DNA from: Opitutus sp. GAS368
GTDB taxonomy: Bacteria; Verrucomicrobiota; Verrucomicrobiia; Opitutales; Opitutaceae
Length of the DNA: 64,000 nt
Direction: 5' to 3'
Assembly: GCA_945874455.1 (NCBI GenBank)
Contig: CAMCHO010000001.1
Span: forward strand, 28,918-92,917
How positions within the stretch are numbered: the first letter of the stretch is position 1; each line of letters starts with the position of its first letter. The notes beneath the pieces were generated by a model. The model saw only the letters and a program-made list of their open reading frames with translations, was not told the origin of the DNA and ran no database searches. The position numbers and the translations under genes are program-made. Positions 7,721 to 17,789 of this stretch are shown here, piece after piece.

Positions 7721-10510
7721 ATGCGCCGCACGTTAAACTACCTCTGGATCGGCACCCGCTGGGGCAGCGCGTGCGCCTACGCCTGCACCCTTTGGTCCGT
7801 TTGGCTGGTCCTCGTGTGCTTGCTCGCCGTCCAAACCTACATCGCGAGCCAACACGAATTGGAAGTCCCCTCCTTTTTGCTCCGCTCACTCGAGGAGCGC
7901 CTCGCCGCCTCCGGCGTCCGCGCGACCTTCGGCCGCACCTCGTTTGACCCCACCGGTCGCATCTTGATCGAAAACGCCCGGCTATCCCTCCCCGCCTTCG
8001 CTGAACCCATCATCTCCGCCCGCGCCATTTACGTGCGCCTCGATCCGTGGGCGCTGGCGATCGGGGAATTTGAGCCCCGCGAACTCCGCCTCTCCGGCGC
8101 GAGCCTCGCCATCCCCGCGATGCTCTCGCCCAGCGGCCTCGCCGAGGAAATCCTCCGAGATCTGGATACGACCCTCGTTCCGCACGAGCAATCCCTCGAA
8201 CTCGCGCAACTCTCCGGCCGCGTCGCCGGCATTTCACTCATCGCCCACGGCGCCATTCACCTCCCGCCACGCGACCCCACCCGGGCCGACTCCCTGCCGA
8301 TCGCCGAATTTCTCGTCCGCAACTACCCCGCCATCTCCCGCCAGCTCGTCGCCGTCTCCGCCCAACTCACCGCACTTGACCAGCCCACCCTGCAACTCGA
8401 ACTCGCCCCCTCGGAATCGCGCATCGCCATCGCGCGCGTCACACTCTTCGCCCGCGGCCTGAAACTCACCATCCCCCAACCCGTCCAGGCCCACGGGCTG
8501 CACATCGTCACCAAGATTCCTCTCTTCGGCGACGCTCCCGTGACCGCACGGCTCGATCTCACCGCCGATTCCCTCGCGCTCCCTTTCGGCGCCCACGCGC
8601 TCCAGGTGCACGCCCTCGTCCAGGGCACGCTGCGGCCCAGCCGGCTCCAGTTCCTCCCCCGCGAGCTCGACGTCTCGGCGGATTCACTTTCCGCCGCCGG
8701 TTTCTCCGCTCGATCCGTCGTCGCCAACCTCACGCCCAGGCCTCTCCCGCAACTCACCGCCACCGTCCATGGACTCCTCATGGGGGCTCCGCTTGCCTTT
8801 CAAATCGAGGCTGACCTCGCCGCGCAAACCGCCACCGTGCGCTTCGATGGCACGATCTCGAACACGAACCTCCAGCCCTTGAGTGAACGCATCCGCGTCG
8901 ACGTCCGGAAATATTTTAATTTCGCCACCCTCGATCACGCCGCCGGCGAGGCCCGCCTCAGCCCCGGCTGGAAATTTGAGCACCTCTCCGCCCGCGTCGC
9001 CTTCCACGGCATCAACGCTTACCGCGTCATCCTGGACGAAGGCCGCGCGGTCTTCGCTTTCGATGGCCGCCACTTCCACGCGTCCGAAGTCGCGGTCCGC
9101 ATCGGCGAAAATGTTGCGCACGGTACGTTCGCCCAGGATCTCCTCACCTTCGACTACCGCTTTCTCCTCGAAGGTAGCCTTCGTCCGCTCGCGATCTCCG
9201 GTTGGTTTCGCGATTGGTGGCCCAATTTCTTCCGCCAACTCGAATTTCCCGTGGCCCCACCCGCCGCCAGCGTGGAGGTCGCCGGTCGCTGGGCCGAAGG
9301 ACGCCGTTCAAACGTATTTGTTTTTGCGGACAGCGCGAAACCCGTCATCCGCGGCGGTGCCCTTGATCGCGTGCGTGCGCGCCTCTTCATTCGCCCGGGC
9401 TTCATCGACGCCCCGGATGTTTTCGCCACTCACGCCACCGGCACCGCCCAAGGCTCCTTTTCCTACACCAGCGATCCCGTCACTATGGAGCGACGTTCGC
9501 TCCGCTTTGACGTCGCGTCCTCGCTCGACCCGTCAGTCGCCGTCACGATGCTGGGCCCCTTGGGCGAGTCGATTTTCTCACCCTTTAAATGGTCCGCTCC
9601 GCCGGCCTTGAAGATCATCGGCCAAATCGATGGCCCCGCCGCCCCCGGCGGCGTCCACACGACGTTTCAGATCTCGGGCCGCACGACCGGAGCGTTTCGT
9701 TTCCAAGACTTCCCCCTCGAGGACCTCGTCTTCACCGCCACCACCCAGGATAACGACATCGACCTGACGAGCATGCAGGCCCGTTTCGCCGAGGGCACGC
9801 TCACGGGAAACGCAAAAATCTTCGGACAGGGCCCCGCTCGCCGTATCCGTTTTGACTATACGCTGAAGGACAGCGGCCTCAGTCGTGCGGTCGCCACGTT
9901 GCAAGCCTTCGACGCTCAGAGAAAAGGCCTGCCCGCCCCGCGCCCTGGAAAATTCATGCAGGAAAAAGCCCACGTGCGCCTCGACCTCAGCGCCGCCGCG
10001 GAAGGCAGTTATCAGGACTTGCTCAGCTACCACGGCACCGGTCAGGCCAGCTTGCAGGGCGCTGGCCTCGGCGAAGTGCAACTCCTCGGCCTCCTGTCGG
10101 AGCTCTTCACCTTCACCGCGCTCCGCTTTAACACCGCCCGCACCACCTTCCAAATCGACGGAGCCAAACTCACCTTCCCCGATCTCACCCTCCGCGGAGC
10201 CAATTCAGTCATCGAAGCCCACGGCAACTTCGCCCTCGACCGCCGTGAACTCGACTTCAAGGCCAAGGTCTTTCCGTTTCAGGAAAGCCAAAGCCTGCTC
10301 AAGAACGTCGTGGGCGCCGTGCTCACCCCCTTCTCAAATATTTTTGAGGTGAAGCTCAGCGGTACCCTCGACAAACCGGATTGGTCTTTTGTCGCGAGCC
10401 CGACGAATCTCTTCCGTTCCCTCGCTCCCGCCGACACCGCCCCGACACCCGCTCCACCGCTCGAGCACCCGGCCATCACTCCGTCAGCCTCGGCCCTCCC
10501 GAAACCCTGA
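7721..10510 (+). CDS. Large AsmA-like protein, 929 aa
   Basis: It has a membrane segment near the N-terminus (about 18-40), then a long region of alternating short beta-strands. The C-terminal part (about 720-905) has the pattern of the AsmA/TamB-type C-terminal domain: LRFNTARTTFQIDGAKLTF, then FPDLTLRGANSVIEAHGNF, and finally a strand ending in SGTLDKPDWSF. AsmA-like proteins are inner-membrane anchored and bridge the periplasm; several are linked to lipid transport to the outer membrane. That role here is by family analogy only. It follows the DUF4340 gene by 35 bp and may be transcribed with the ABC operon. ATG at 7721 is preceded by a C-run and no Shine-Dalgarno sequence. The end is rich in Pro and Ala. 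Confidence 0.72.
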   Translation: MRRTLNYLWIGTRWGSACAYACTLWSVWLVLVCLLAVQTYIASQHELEVPSFLLRSLEERLAASGVRATFGRTSFDPTGRILIENARLSLPAFAEPIISARAIYVRLDPWALAIGEFEPRELRLSGASLAIPAMLSPSGLAEEILRDLDTTLVPHEQSLELAQLSGRVAGISLIAHGAIHLPPRDPTRADSLPIAEFLVRNYPAISRQLVAVSAQLTALDQPTLQLELAPSESRIAIARVTLFARGLKLTIPQPVQAHGLHIVTKIPLFGDAPVTARLDLTADSLALPFGAHALQVHALVQGTLRPSRLQFLPRELDVSADSLSAAGFSARSVVANLTPRPLPQLTATVHGLLMGAPLAFQIEADLAAQTATVRFDGTISNTNLQPLSERIRVDVRKYFNFATLDHAAGEARLSPGWKFEHLSARVAFHGINAYRVILDEGRAVFAFDGRHFHASEVAVRIGENVAHGTFAQDLLTFDYRFLLEGSLRPLAISGWFRDWWPNFFRQLEFPVAPPAASVEVAGRWAEGRRSNVFVFADSAKPVIRGGALDRVRARLFIRPGFIDAPDVFATHATGTAQGSFSYTSDPVTMERRSLRFDVASSLDPSVAVTMLGPLGESIFSPFKWSAPPALKIIGQIDGPAAPGGVHTTFQISGRTTGAFRFQDFPLEDLVFTATTQDNDIDLTSMQARFAEGTLTGNAKIFGQGPARRIRFDYTLKDSGLSRAVATLQAFDAQRKGLPAPRPGKFMQEKAHVRLDLSAAAEGSYQDLLSYHGTGQASLQGAGLGEVQLLGLLSELFTFTALRFNTARTTFQIDGAKLTFPDLTLRGANSVIEAHGNFALDRRELDFKAKVFPFQESQSLLKNVVGAVLTPFSNIFEVKLSGTLDKPDWSFVASPTNLFRSLAPADTAPTPAPPLEHPAITPSASALPKP

Positions 10511-10724
10511 CGCGCTCGCATCGGGCAAGGAAAACGCTTGGGCGAGTGCCCCCAACCTTTGTTTTGTGAGGCAAAACACCCCTCCCGAACGGTCACACGT
10601 GTGCCCTCGGTGAAAGCGCCCAAAAAACATCTTCCTCGCTCCGTGCGGATAGCTCCTCACGCTGCCTTCCGGAGCGATTTCTATCGCTCTGCCCACCGCT
10701 CGTTCCTCCCTCTTTCCGCTCCGC

Positions 10725-11363
10725 ATGATCATTGACTGGCTCACGTTTGCTCCCGCCCTTTGCCTCCTCCTCGTTCCCATCGGGCTTTTTCACGGCAAAA
10801 AAATCCGCTTCTGTGACATCTCGCGCGATTGGGAGGGACACCGGTCGGCGATTTTAGCCCTCAGCCTTCACTGGATCGATCTCACCCGCGCCGCGCTCGG
10901 TGGCTGGTTGCTGATCCACGCCCTCACCCACGCTCCCGGCATCGCGGGCTTCATGCGCTACAGCATCCTCGGCATCGAGGGCGCGGTCATGGTCCTCGCG
11001 GTCGGCCTCCAGACCTTCGTCTGCAAGGAAGAGGACTCCGCGCACGCGCCCTTCGCCTTCGTCACCGGCTTGGTCCTCGGCGTCTATCCGCCCATCGTCG
11101 CCGGTTTCTCTATCGCGCTCGCCATCGCCCTAGCGGCCGGCTCACGCGTGCCCGTAGCTTATTTCCCCGCACTCGGCGTTTTGCTGGCGGGGATCGGGTT
11201 TGGGTTCGAGGGCAAGAAAGCGCTCATTCTCCTTGGGCTGGGTACCTGTGCCTTAATTTTACCTTGGCTGTTCACGATAATGTTTCCCCGCGACCTCGTG
11301 TTCAGCTACCGTGCGCGCCAGCGTAGCCTTGATGCAGAAAACGCGCTCCCTCCTCGTCGCTAG
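10725..11363 (+). CDS. Predicted inner-membrane protein, 212 aa
   Basis: The family is not recognised. Five or six hydrophobic segments occupy most of the protein (for example about 5-23, 57-72, 79-97, 108-138, 144-160 and 168-187), with a short basic tail ending in PPRR. One cytoplasmic-looking loop holds CKEEDSAH. It has no catalytic motif I can name. ATG at 10725 follows a 214-bp spacer that holds a 10-bp palindrome (CACACGTGTG near 10595) and a TTTTG/CAAAA hairpin. The next gene starts about 100 bp downstream and is functionally different, so cotranscription is uncertain. Confidence 0.65.
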   Translation: MIIDWLTFAPALCLLLVPIGLFHGKKIRFCDISRDWEGHRSAILALSLHWIDLTRAALGGWLLIHALTHAPGIAGFMRYSILGIEGAVMVLAVGLQTFVCKEEDSAHAPFAFVTGLVLGVYPPIVAGFSIALAIALAAGSRVPVAYFPALGVLLAGIGFGFEGKKALILLGLGTCALILPWLFTIMFPRDLVFSYRARQRSLDAENALPPRR

Positions 11364-11466
11364 CCGAAGTAATTTTCCGGGCATGGCCCCATGGAGAATG
11401 AAGCTTTCCGCCCTTTTTCGTCACTCGAAAGACCCCACGATCGGTTTTAGCGTTGCTTTACTCCCC

Positions 11467-14196
11467 ATGAAAAAGATCCGCCGCGCCGCCCTCGGTTTTA
11501 CCTTCGCCTGCGGCCTCACCGGCGCCACCCACCTCACTTCCGCGCAAGACACCACGCTCCCGCCAGGCGCGCCGCTGCTCCCCGAGTCCGCCCTCCCCGA
11601 CTACGAGCGCTCGCTCGATCACGCAGCGCTGATCCGCGGTTGGAACAAGGCCTCACTCGCCCGCGGGGAAAAAATCTACCAGCTCGTCTGCCACTCCTGC
11701 CACGGCGACCTCAATCTCGCCGGCTCGATCCCCCAAGCGTTGCGTTTCGCCGAGGGCTCATTCGCCCACGGCAGCGATCCGCTCACGATGTATGCGACGC
11801 TCACGCGCGGCTGGCGGCTCATGGCACCGCAGCCGCAGCTCGTGCCACGCGAAAAGTACGACGTTCTCCACTACATCCGCGAAACCTTCCTCGCCGGCCG
11901 CAACCCTTCGCAGTACGTCCCCGTCACCGACGCCTATCTTGCCGGCCTGCCGAAGGGCGACACCACTGGCCCCGCCGCGACGAAGCGCGAACCGTGGCGC
12001 GAGATGGATTACGGCCCGTTCCTCATCGGCACCTTCGAACTCGCTGACGATGCCCGCCGTGCGGCCGCGACGAAGCTGCCCGGCAACGCTCTCGATACGA
12101 TCACGCCCAACGCCAATCTCGCCTACAAGGGCATTGCCGTGCGCCTCGACTCCGGCGCAGGCGGCATCTCCGCGGGCCAAGCGTGGCTCGTCTTCGAACA
12201 CGACACCTTGCGCGTCGCCGGCGCGTGGACCGGCGAGGGCTTCATCGACTGGGAGGGCATCAACTTCAACAGCCGCCACGTCGTCCACCCGCGCACCATC
12301 GGCGATCCGCAATTCGAAACCAGCGACGGCCCCGGCTGGGCCAATCCCGCCACCGGCACCTTCGACGATGCCCGCGTGATCGGTGCTGACGGACGCCGCT
12401 TCGGTCCGCTCCCGCGCGCCTGGTTGCGCTACCGCGGGCTCTACCGCCAGGGAGAGCGCGCCGTGATTTCCTATTCCGTCGGCGATGCCTCCGTGCTCGA
12501 GAGCCACGACCTCGAGACGCTCGCTGGCCAACCCGTCTTCGTCCGCACGCTCAATATCGGAAAATCCTCCCGTGATCTTATCCTGCGCGTCGCCAACGCG
12601 GGCACTGCTGCTGCGCTCTCCGGCCCGCGTTCCCTCGCGCTCACGGCGACCGAGCCCTTCGTCACCCTGCGCGTCCCCGCGTCGACCACGCCGCTCCGCC
12701 TCGCCGTGCACCTCGCAAAATCCGGCACCGACGCTGCGGCCCTCAACGCTCTCGCCGGCCGCGCCGCCGCGCCCCGCGAGCTCACGGCATTCACGCGCGG
12801 CAGCCCCGCGCGCTGGACCGAAAAAATCGAAACACCCATCGTCCGCAGCGCCACGCAGGGCGCGTTTTCCTGGGAACGCTTCACCCTGCCGCAGGCGAAT
12901 CCCTGGCGCGCCCGCATCCGCCCGAGCGGCCTCGACTTCACGCCCGACGGCAAGGCCGCGCTCCTCTGCACCTGGGACGGCGACGTCTGGCGCATCGACG
13001 GTATCGATACGCCCGACGCCACAGCCGTCACCTGGCGCCGCATCGCCTCGGGTTTGTTTCAACCGCTCGGTATCAAACTCCGGGGCGGCGAGATTTTCGT
13101 CACCTGCCGCGATCAGCTCCTCGTCTTGCGCGACCTCAACGGCGACGGCGAGACCGACTTCTACGAAAGCATCAACAGCGACCACCAAGTCACCGATCAT
13201 TTCCACGAATTCGCGATGGGCCTGCAGACCGACGACGCCGGAAATTTCTACTACGCGAAGAGCGCCCGCCACGCCCGTACCGCACTCGTCCCCCAGCACG
13301 GCACCTTGCTCAAGATTTCCGCCGACGGCGCGACGACCCAAATTCTCGCGAACGGTTTCCGCGCCGCCAACGGGGTGTGCCTCAACCCCGATGGCTCGTT
13401 TTTCGTGACCGATCAGGAAGGCCACTGGATGCCGATGAACCGTATCAACCGAATCACGTCACCGAAATTTTTCGGCAACATGTGGAGCGGGGGCGCACCC
13501 GCCGACACCGCCGACACCGCGATGGCCCCGCCGCTCCTCTGGGTGGACAAAGCCATCGACCGTTCGCCCGCCGAGCTACTCTGGATCAACAGCGAGCGCT
13601 GGGGCCCTCTCAACGGCGCGCTCCTCAACCTCTCCTACGGCCAGGGCCGCATCGAAATCGTCCTCGCCGACGGCACCGGCGATTCCGCGCAAGGCGCGCT
13701 CTGCCGCCTGCCGATTCCGGATTTCCCCACCGGCATCATGCGCGGTCGCGTGCATCCTACCAACGGTCAGCTCTACCTCGCCGGCCTCTCCGCGTGGGCC
13801 ACCTCGCAAACCGAGCAGGAGGGCGGCTTCTACCGCCTGCGTCCCACGGGCAGACCTGCCGCCCTGCCCACCGCGTGGCACGTCATCCACGGCGGCATCG
13901 AACTCACCTTCAGCGAGCCGCTATCCATCGCCACCGCCGCCGACGCCAAGCACTACGCCGTGAAAGTCTGGGATCTCAAACGCAGCGCGAACTACGGCAG
14001 CCCACGCGTCAACGCGCATGCACTCACCGTCACGCGCGCCGAAGTCCTCGCCGACCCGCGCAAAATCCGCCTCACGATTCCGAAGCTCGCGCCCGCGCAC
14101 GTCGTCGAAATCACCTGCCGCCTGCGCGACGCGGGCGGCGCCGAAGTGAGCCGAGTGCTCACGGGCACAATCCACCGCGTGCCGGGCGCGCCATAA
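11467..14196 (+). CDS. Secreted cytochrome c / DUF6797 / beta-propeller protein
   Basis: 909 residues with a Sec signal peptide (about 1-26, MKKIRRAALGFTFACG then cleavage near TSAQ). A class I cytochrome c motif CHSCH is at 75-79, with a candidate axial methionine in GWRLMAP about 50 residues later. A DUF6797-like domain follows (about 170-430). The C-terminal half (from about 470) resembles glucose/sorbosone dehydrogenase-type beta-propellers, with blocks such as IRPSGLDFTPDGK and GFRAANGVCLNPDGSF. Such proteins are frequent in Verrucomicrobia and Planctomycetes and are thought to oxidise sugars or other organics in the periplasm; the substrate is unknown. I chose ATG at 11467 because the signal peptide starts there; the frame is open upstream to 11311 but that overlaps the previous gene. 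Confidence 0.82.
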   Translation: MKKIRRAALGFTFACGLTGATHLTSAQDTTLPPGAPLLPESALPDYERSLDHAALIRGWNKASLARGEKIYQLVCHSCHGDLNLAGSIPQALRFAEGSFAHGSDPLTMYATLTRGWRLMAPQPQLVPREKYDVLHYIRETFLAGRNPSQYVPVTDAYLAGLPKGDTTGPAATKREPWREMDYGPFLIGTFELADDARRAAATKLPGNALDTITPNANLAYKGIAVRLDSGAGGISAGQAWLVFEHDTLRVAGAWTGEGFIDWEGINFNSRHVVHPRTIGDPQFETSDGPGWANPATGTFDDARVIGADGRRFGPLPRAWLRYRGLYRQGERAVISYSVGDASVLESHDLETLAGQPVFVRTLNIGKSSRDLILRVANAGTAAALSGPRSLALTATEPFVTLRVPASTTPLRLAVHLAKSGTDAAALNALAGRAAAPRELTAFTRGSPARWTEKIETPIVRSATQGAFSWERFTLPQANPWRARIRPSGLDFTPDGKAALLCTWDGDVWRIDGIDTPDATAVTWRRIASGLFQPLGIKLRGGEIFVTCRDQLLVLRDLNGDGETDFYESINSDHQVTDHFHEFAMGLQTDDAGNFYYAKSARHARTALVPQHGTLLKISADGATTQILANGFRAANGVCLNPDGSFFVTDQEGHWMPMNRINRITSPKFFGNMWSGGAPADTADTAMAPPLLWVDKAIDRSPAELLWINSERWGPLNGALLNLSYGQGRIEIVLADGTGDSAQGALCRLPIPDFPTGIMRGRVHPTNGQLYLAGLSAWATSQTEQEGGFYRLRPTGRPAALPTAWHVIHGGIELTFSEPLSIATAADAKHYAVKVWDLKRSANYGSPRVNAHALTVTRAEVLADPRKIRLTIPKLAPAHVVEITCRLRDAGGAEVSRVLTGTIHRVPGAP

Positions 14197-14611
14197 TCTG
14201 CACAAACGGCTGGCCGCTGCTCGTAAGTACCCCTGTCTCGGGGCGCAACCCCGTGCGACCTCTGAGTATAACGCCCTCCTCCGGCTCCGCGAGGGCAAGC
14301 TTCACTCACGAGCAAGGTCTCCGCTGCGCTCAACCGTGACATCACCCGCATCGTTTGGACGCTCGGCCGCCCCGCCACCGCAGTCGAGGATCACGCGTCT
14401 CCTCCCCACGTCCTTTGAACGCTGGACTTTTCGGTAACCGCGCAACGACGGTCGCCAGCCCGACCGCGAAGTCATCCTATCCTTCGAGCTCGCGCCTTGA
14501 CCTGGCGCGGCCTTGCGCGGCGGCGCGACGGCGCGCGGCGATTCGCAGCGCTCTGGCTCTGCGCTTGGCTCTCGACTGAATTTCTACGGCTTACTAGGTG
14601 TTTTCAATTCT
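14197..14611. other. Gene-free spacer
   Basis: No gene is recognised. Two hairpins are visible: CCCC...GGGG around 14227-14235 and GCCCTC...GAGGGC around 14269-14292. Neither has a T-run. The last 120 bases are extremely GC-rich and then turn AT-richer immediately before the next start, which may mark a promoter. Confidence 0.4.
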
Positions 14612-16075
14612 ATGAATTCACGTCTGCCCTCAGATCCCGCTACGCTCGGCAGTTGTCCTGCCCTGACGGTCTACCCCAAAATGCGCCCACCGCTCGATCC
14701 CGAGTTTATGCCCGCCGCGCTGTGGCATCGCGCCTACGCGGCCCTCGTGGCGCAGGATGCCGGCGCCCGCCCGTTCGCACTCGTGCTCGTGCGAACGGAT
14801 GGCGCGGTGTTTCGCCATGATAGCCGCGTGTTGTCCGCAGGGCATCCGGCGGCGGCACTCACGCTGATCTATGCGGAGCGGTTGTTAAAATTTCTCCTCT
14901 GGATGAAGGGCGGCCCACAGGTGCTCGTGGCCGGTGCCGACGACTTGGCCGCCGCGCTTGCGAAAATCTACAGCCCGACGGGCGCGCGGGCCTTCGATGA
15001 CGCTTTCATGGGCGCGAAAATCTTTGGCCGCAGGTTTTCAGTCGAGGCCGCCTCCTTCGAAGCGCTGCCGGCGGCGGTCGAGACCAGTGTCGCGATGGGC
15101 CGGCATCTCGAGGGATGCCGCATCGGCTTCGACTTGGGCGGCAGCGATCGGAAGGCGGCGGCGCTCATCGATGGCAAGATCGTGTACTCCGAGGAGATCG
15201 CCTGGGACCCGTATTTCCAGGCGGATCCCCGATATCACATCGAGGGGGTGCACGATTCCTTATTGCGCGCGGCGGCGCATTTGCCGCGCGTCGATGCGAT
15301 CGGCGGCAGCGCGGCGGGGGTGTACGTGAACAACGAGGTGCGCGCAGCATCGCTGTTTCGCGGCGTGCCGGCGGACGCCTTTGAAACACACATCCGCCGG
15401 ATGTTTTTCACCCTACAAGCGCGCTGGGGCGGCGTGCCGTTTGAGGTCGTGAACGACGGCGAAGTCACCGCCCTCGCCGGCGCAATGTCGATGAACGACA
15501 ACGCCGTGCTCGGCGTCGCGATGGGCACGAGCCTGGCCGCGGGCTATGTGACACCCGCGGGCAACATCACGTCGTGGCTGAATGAGCTCGCCTTTGCCCC
15601 CATCGACTACCGACCCGACGCGCCACGCGACGAGTGGTCAGGCGACAGCGGGTGCGGCGCGCAATATTTTTCGCAACAGGGCGTGGGCCGCCTCGCCAAG
15701 CTTGCGGGCTTCGCCTTCCCCCCGACGCTGCCGCTGCCCGAACAATTGCTCGAGGTGCAGCGCGCCATGCAGGCCGGCGACGCACGTGCGCGGGCGATCT
15801 ACGAATCAATCGGGGTTTGCTTCGGGTATGCCATCGCGCACTACGCGGATCTCTACGAGGTGAGGAACCTCCTCGTGCTCGGGCGCGTCACGTCGGGCGA
15901 GGGTGGCGAAATCATCCTAGAACGCGCGACAGCCGTCTTGCGTGCGGAATTTCCGGCCCTGGCAAAATCGATCCAGTTACGAACTCCGGATGAGCACAAC
16001 AAACGCCACGGGCAGGCGACTGCCGCCGCCAGTTTGCCCGCCTTGCGCGCCCTCCCTGCTACCAACGTCACGTGA
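14612..16075 (+). CDS. ROK family sugar-kinase-like protein
   Basis: The C-terminal two thirds has the ASKHA/ROK fold: phosphate-1 loop IGFDLGGSDRKAA (Asp174, Gly176, Gly177), the segment EVVNDGEVTALAG, and phosphate-2 loop LGVAMGTSLAAGYV. ROK proteins are mostly ATP-dependent glucokinases or N-acetylhexosamine kinases. This one is 487 residues, longer than the usual 300-400, because about 165 residues precede the kinase fold; they show no helix-turn-helix and no zinc-binding cysteine cluster is obvious, so neither a NagC/Mlc-type repressor nor a standard glucokinase is certain. ATG at 14612 follows an AT-rich stretch; the frame is open upstream but through low-quality sequence. Codon choice here uses more G in third positions than the neighbouring C-rich genes. 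Confidence 0.75.
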   Translation: MNSRLPSDPATLGSCPALTVYPKMRPPLDPEFMPAALWHRAYAALVAQDAGARPFALVLVRTDGAVFRHDSRVLSAGHPAAALTLIYAERLLKFLLWMKGGPQVLVAGADDLAAALAKIYSPTGARAFDDAFMGAKIFGRRFSVEAASFEALPAAVETSVAMGRHLEGCRIGFDLGGSDRKAAALIDGKIVYSEEIAWDPYFQADPRYHIEGVHDSLLRAAAHLPRVDAIGGSAAGVYVNNEVRAASLFRGVPADAFETHIRRMFFTLQARWGGVPFEVVNDGEVTALAGAMSMNDNAVLGVAMGTSLAAGYVTPAGNITSWLNELAFAPIDYRPDAPRDEWSGDSGCGAQYFSQQGVGRLAKLAGFAFPPTLPLPEQLLEVQRAMQAGDARARAIYESIGVCFGYAIAHYADLYEVRNLLVLGRVTSGEGGEIILERATAVLRAEFPALAKSIQLRTPDEHNKRHGQATAAASLPALRALPATNVT

Positions 16076-16368
16076 GCGTTGGACCCTTCATTGTCGGCCG
16101 CCCTGGATCGTCCGTACGCAGGCGCTCCACCGGGCCCAGCCAGCGCCGTCAACGCTCGCTCCACCGCTGAGCAAATACGTTTCTTCGCGGAGGCGTTCAT
16201 CTGACTGACCACCCGCGTTTTCTCTCTCGTTTGGAGTGATCGGTGAGGTGCGTGGCCGCCTCGTTGCGGGCTCGGGCGCCCTCTTTTCCCTCGAACGGGA
16301 AACCACCTGCTTGCGTAAGCCGTGGCGATGCTTTCCGTTCACTGCTCTCATCCTCTGTCCTGCTCCCT

Positions 16369-17745
16369 ATGAACCCTGCACTCCCTGTATCGAAAATCGC
16401 GCCCGCCGGGTCGCCCCCGCCGAAAAAATCGAATTTAAAGTGGTTCTTGCTCGCCGGAATCGTCCTGTTGATCGGCCTCGGCGTCAGTGCCTACTTCAAG
16501 AAAAAGGCCGCTGGCCAAACCGTTGTCGTCACCACCGAGAAAGCCATTACGAAGACCATCATCCAGATCGTCTCGGCCACCGGAAAGGTGCAACCTGAGG
16601 TCGAGGTCAAAATCGCCCCCGAAGTGTCCGGCGAAGTCGTCAAATTACCTTTCCGCGAAGGTGCAGTCGTCAAAAAGGGTGACCTGCTGCTGAGTATCAA
16701 ACCGGACGTCTATCAAGCCCAAGTCGAACAACAGCAGGCCAGTCTCGTCGCCGCCCGCACCGGTGTCGTCCTCAGCAAGGCGCAACTCCTCAAGTCCAAG
16801 GACGACCTCAAGCGGGCCGAGGATCTTTATAGCAAGAAACTCATCTCGGATTCGGAGATCCTCAGCTCGCGGACCACCCTCGAAGTCGCCCAAGCCAACT
16901 TCGAAAATTCCCAAGCCACGGTGCTCCGCACCGAAGGCGCTCTCAACCAAGTCCGCGACCAACTCACCAAAACCATCGTCTACGCACCGATCGACGGCAA
17001 GGTCAGCTCCCTGAGCACCGAACTCGGCGAACGCGTCGCCGGCACCGGATCCTACGGCGGCGCCGAAGTCATGCGCGTGGCCGACCTGACCAACATGGAG
17101 GTGCGCGTAAACATTAACGAAAACGACATCATTAACGTTAAGGTCGGCGACAAGGCCAAGGTCGCGATCGACGCTTTCCCGGCCCGCAAATTCGACGCGA
17201 TCGTCAAGGAAATCGGCTCAGCCGCCAGAGTGACCGGGATGAATACGCAGGACGAAGTGACCAACTTTCTGGTTAAGATCCGCATTCTCGACAAGGAGGT
17301 GCCCCTGCGCCCGGGCATGAGCGCCAATGCCGAGGTCGAAACCAAGACAGTCGAGAACGTCGTCGCGGTGCCCATCCAAAGCGTCACGGTTCGCGCTAAG
17401 GATTCGAACAAAACGATCGAAGAAGTTTCCAAGGGCCGAGAGCTATCCGCCAACGAGAACAAGGGCGAAGGCTCGGCGGCCGCGATCAACGACAAGCAAC
17501 AAAAGCAGGCTGACAAAAATGACCGGGAAAACCTGCAACGCGTCGTTTTCGTCAAGAACGGCGACACCGTGAAGCTCGCGAAAGTCGAAACTGGCGTGCA
17601 GGATACCACCCACATTGAAATCAAATCTGGCCTCCAGGCCGGTGATGAGGTGGTCAGCGGAAGTTTCGGGGTCATTACCCGCACCTTGAAGGACGGCACG
17701 AAGGTCGGCCTGGACAAGACCAAGAAGAGTCCGGACAAAAAATAA
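16369..17745 (+). CDS. MacA/HlyD-type periplasmic adaptor of an efflux system
   Basis: 458 residues: a short proline-rich cytoplasmic tail, one membrane segment (about 25-43), then the adaptor fold. The lipoyl-like half motifs [28 protein letters not shown] and later [22 protein letters not shown] flank a coiled coil (about 120-200), followed by a beta-barrel segment ([13 protein letters not shown]). An unusual charged insertion rich in Lys, Asn and Gln (about 365-390, [13 protein letters not shown]) separates the barrel from the final membrane-proximal domain. It heads an operon with an ATPase and two MacB-like permeases, so it should link them to an outer-membrane channel, which is not encoded here. 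ATG at 16369 is chosen; the upstream open frame lacks protein character. Confidence 0.88.
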   Translation: MNPALPVSKIAPAGSPPPKKSNLKWFLLAGIVLLIGLGVSAYFKKKAAGQTVVVTTEKAITKTIIQIVSATGKVQPEVEVKIAPEVSGEVVKLPFREGAVVKKGDLLLSIKPDVYQAQVEQQQASLVAARTGVVLSKAQLLKSKDDLKRAEDLYSKKLISDSEILSSRTTLEVAQANFENSQATVLRTEGALNQVRDQLTKTIVYAPIDGKVSSLSTELGERVAGTGSYGGAEVMRVADLTNMEVRVNINENDIINVKVGDKAKVAIDAFPARKFDAIVKEIGSAARVTGMNTQDEVTNFLVKIRILDKEVPLRPGMSANAEVETKTVENVVAVPIQSVTVRAKDSNKTIEEVSKGRELSANENKGEGSAAAINDKQQKQADKNDRENLQRVVFVKNGDTVKLAKVETGVQDTTHIEIKSGLQAGDEVVSGSFGVITRTLKDGTKVGLDKTKKSPDKK

Positions 17746-17789
17746 CCCCGCATCGGCTCGCGCCCTTGCTGCACGCCCACCACCCTTTG

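Noticed and set aside
11758-13425. A 555-codon minus-strand frame opposite the cytochrome/propeller gene
   Set aside because: Same shadow type: composition biased to Glu/Gly/Ala, no motifs, and fully overlaps a well-supported gene.
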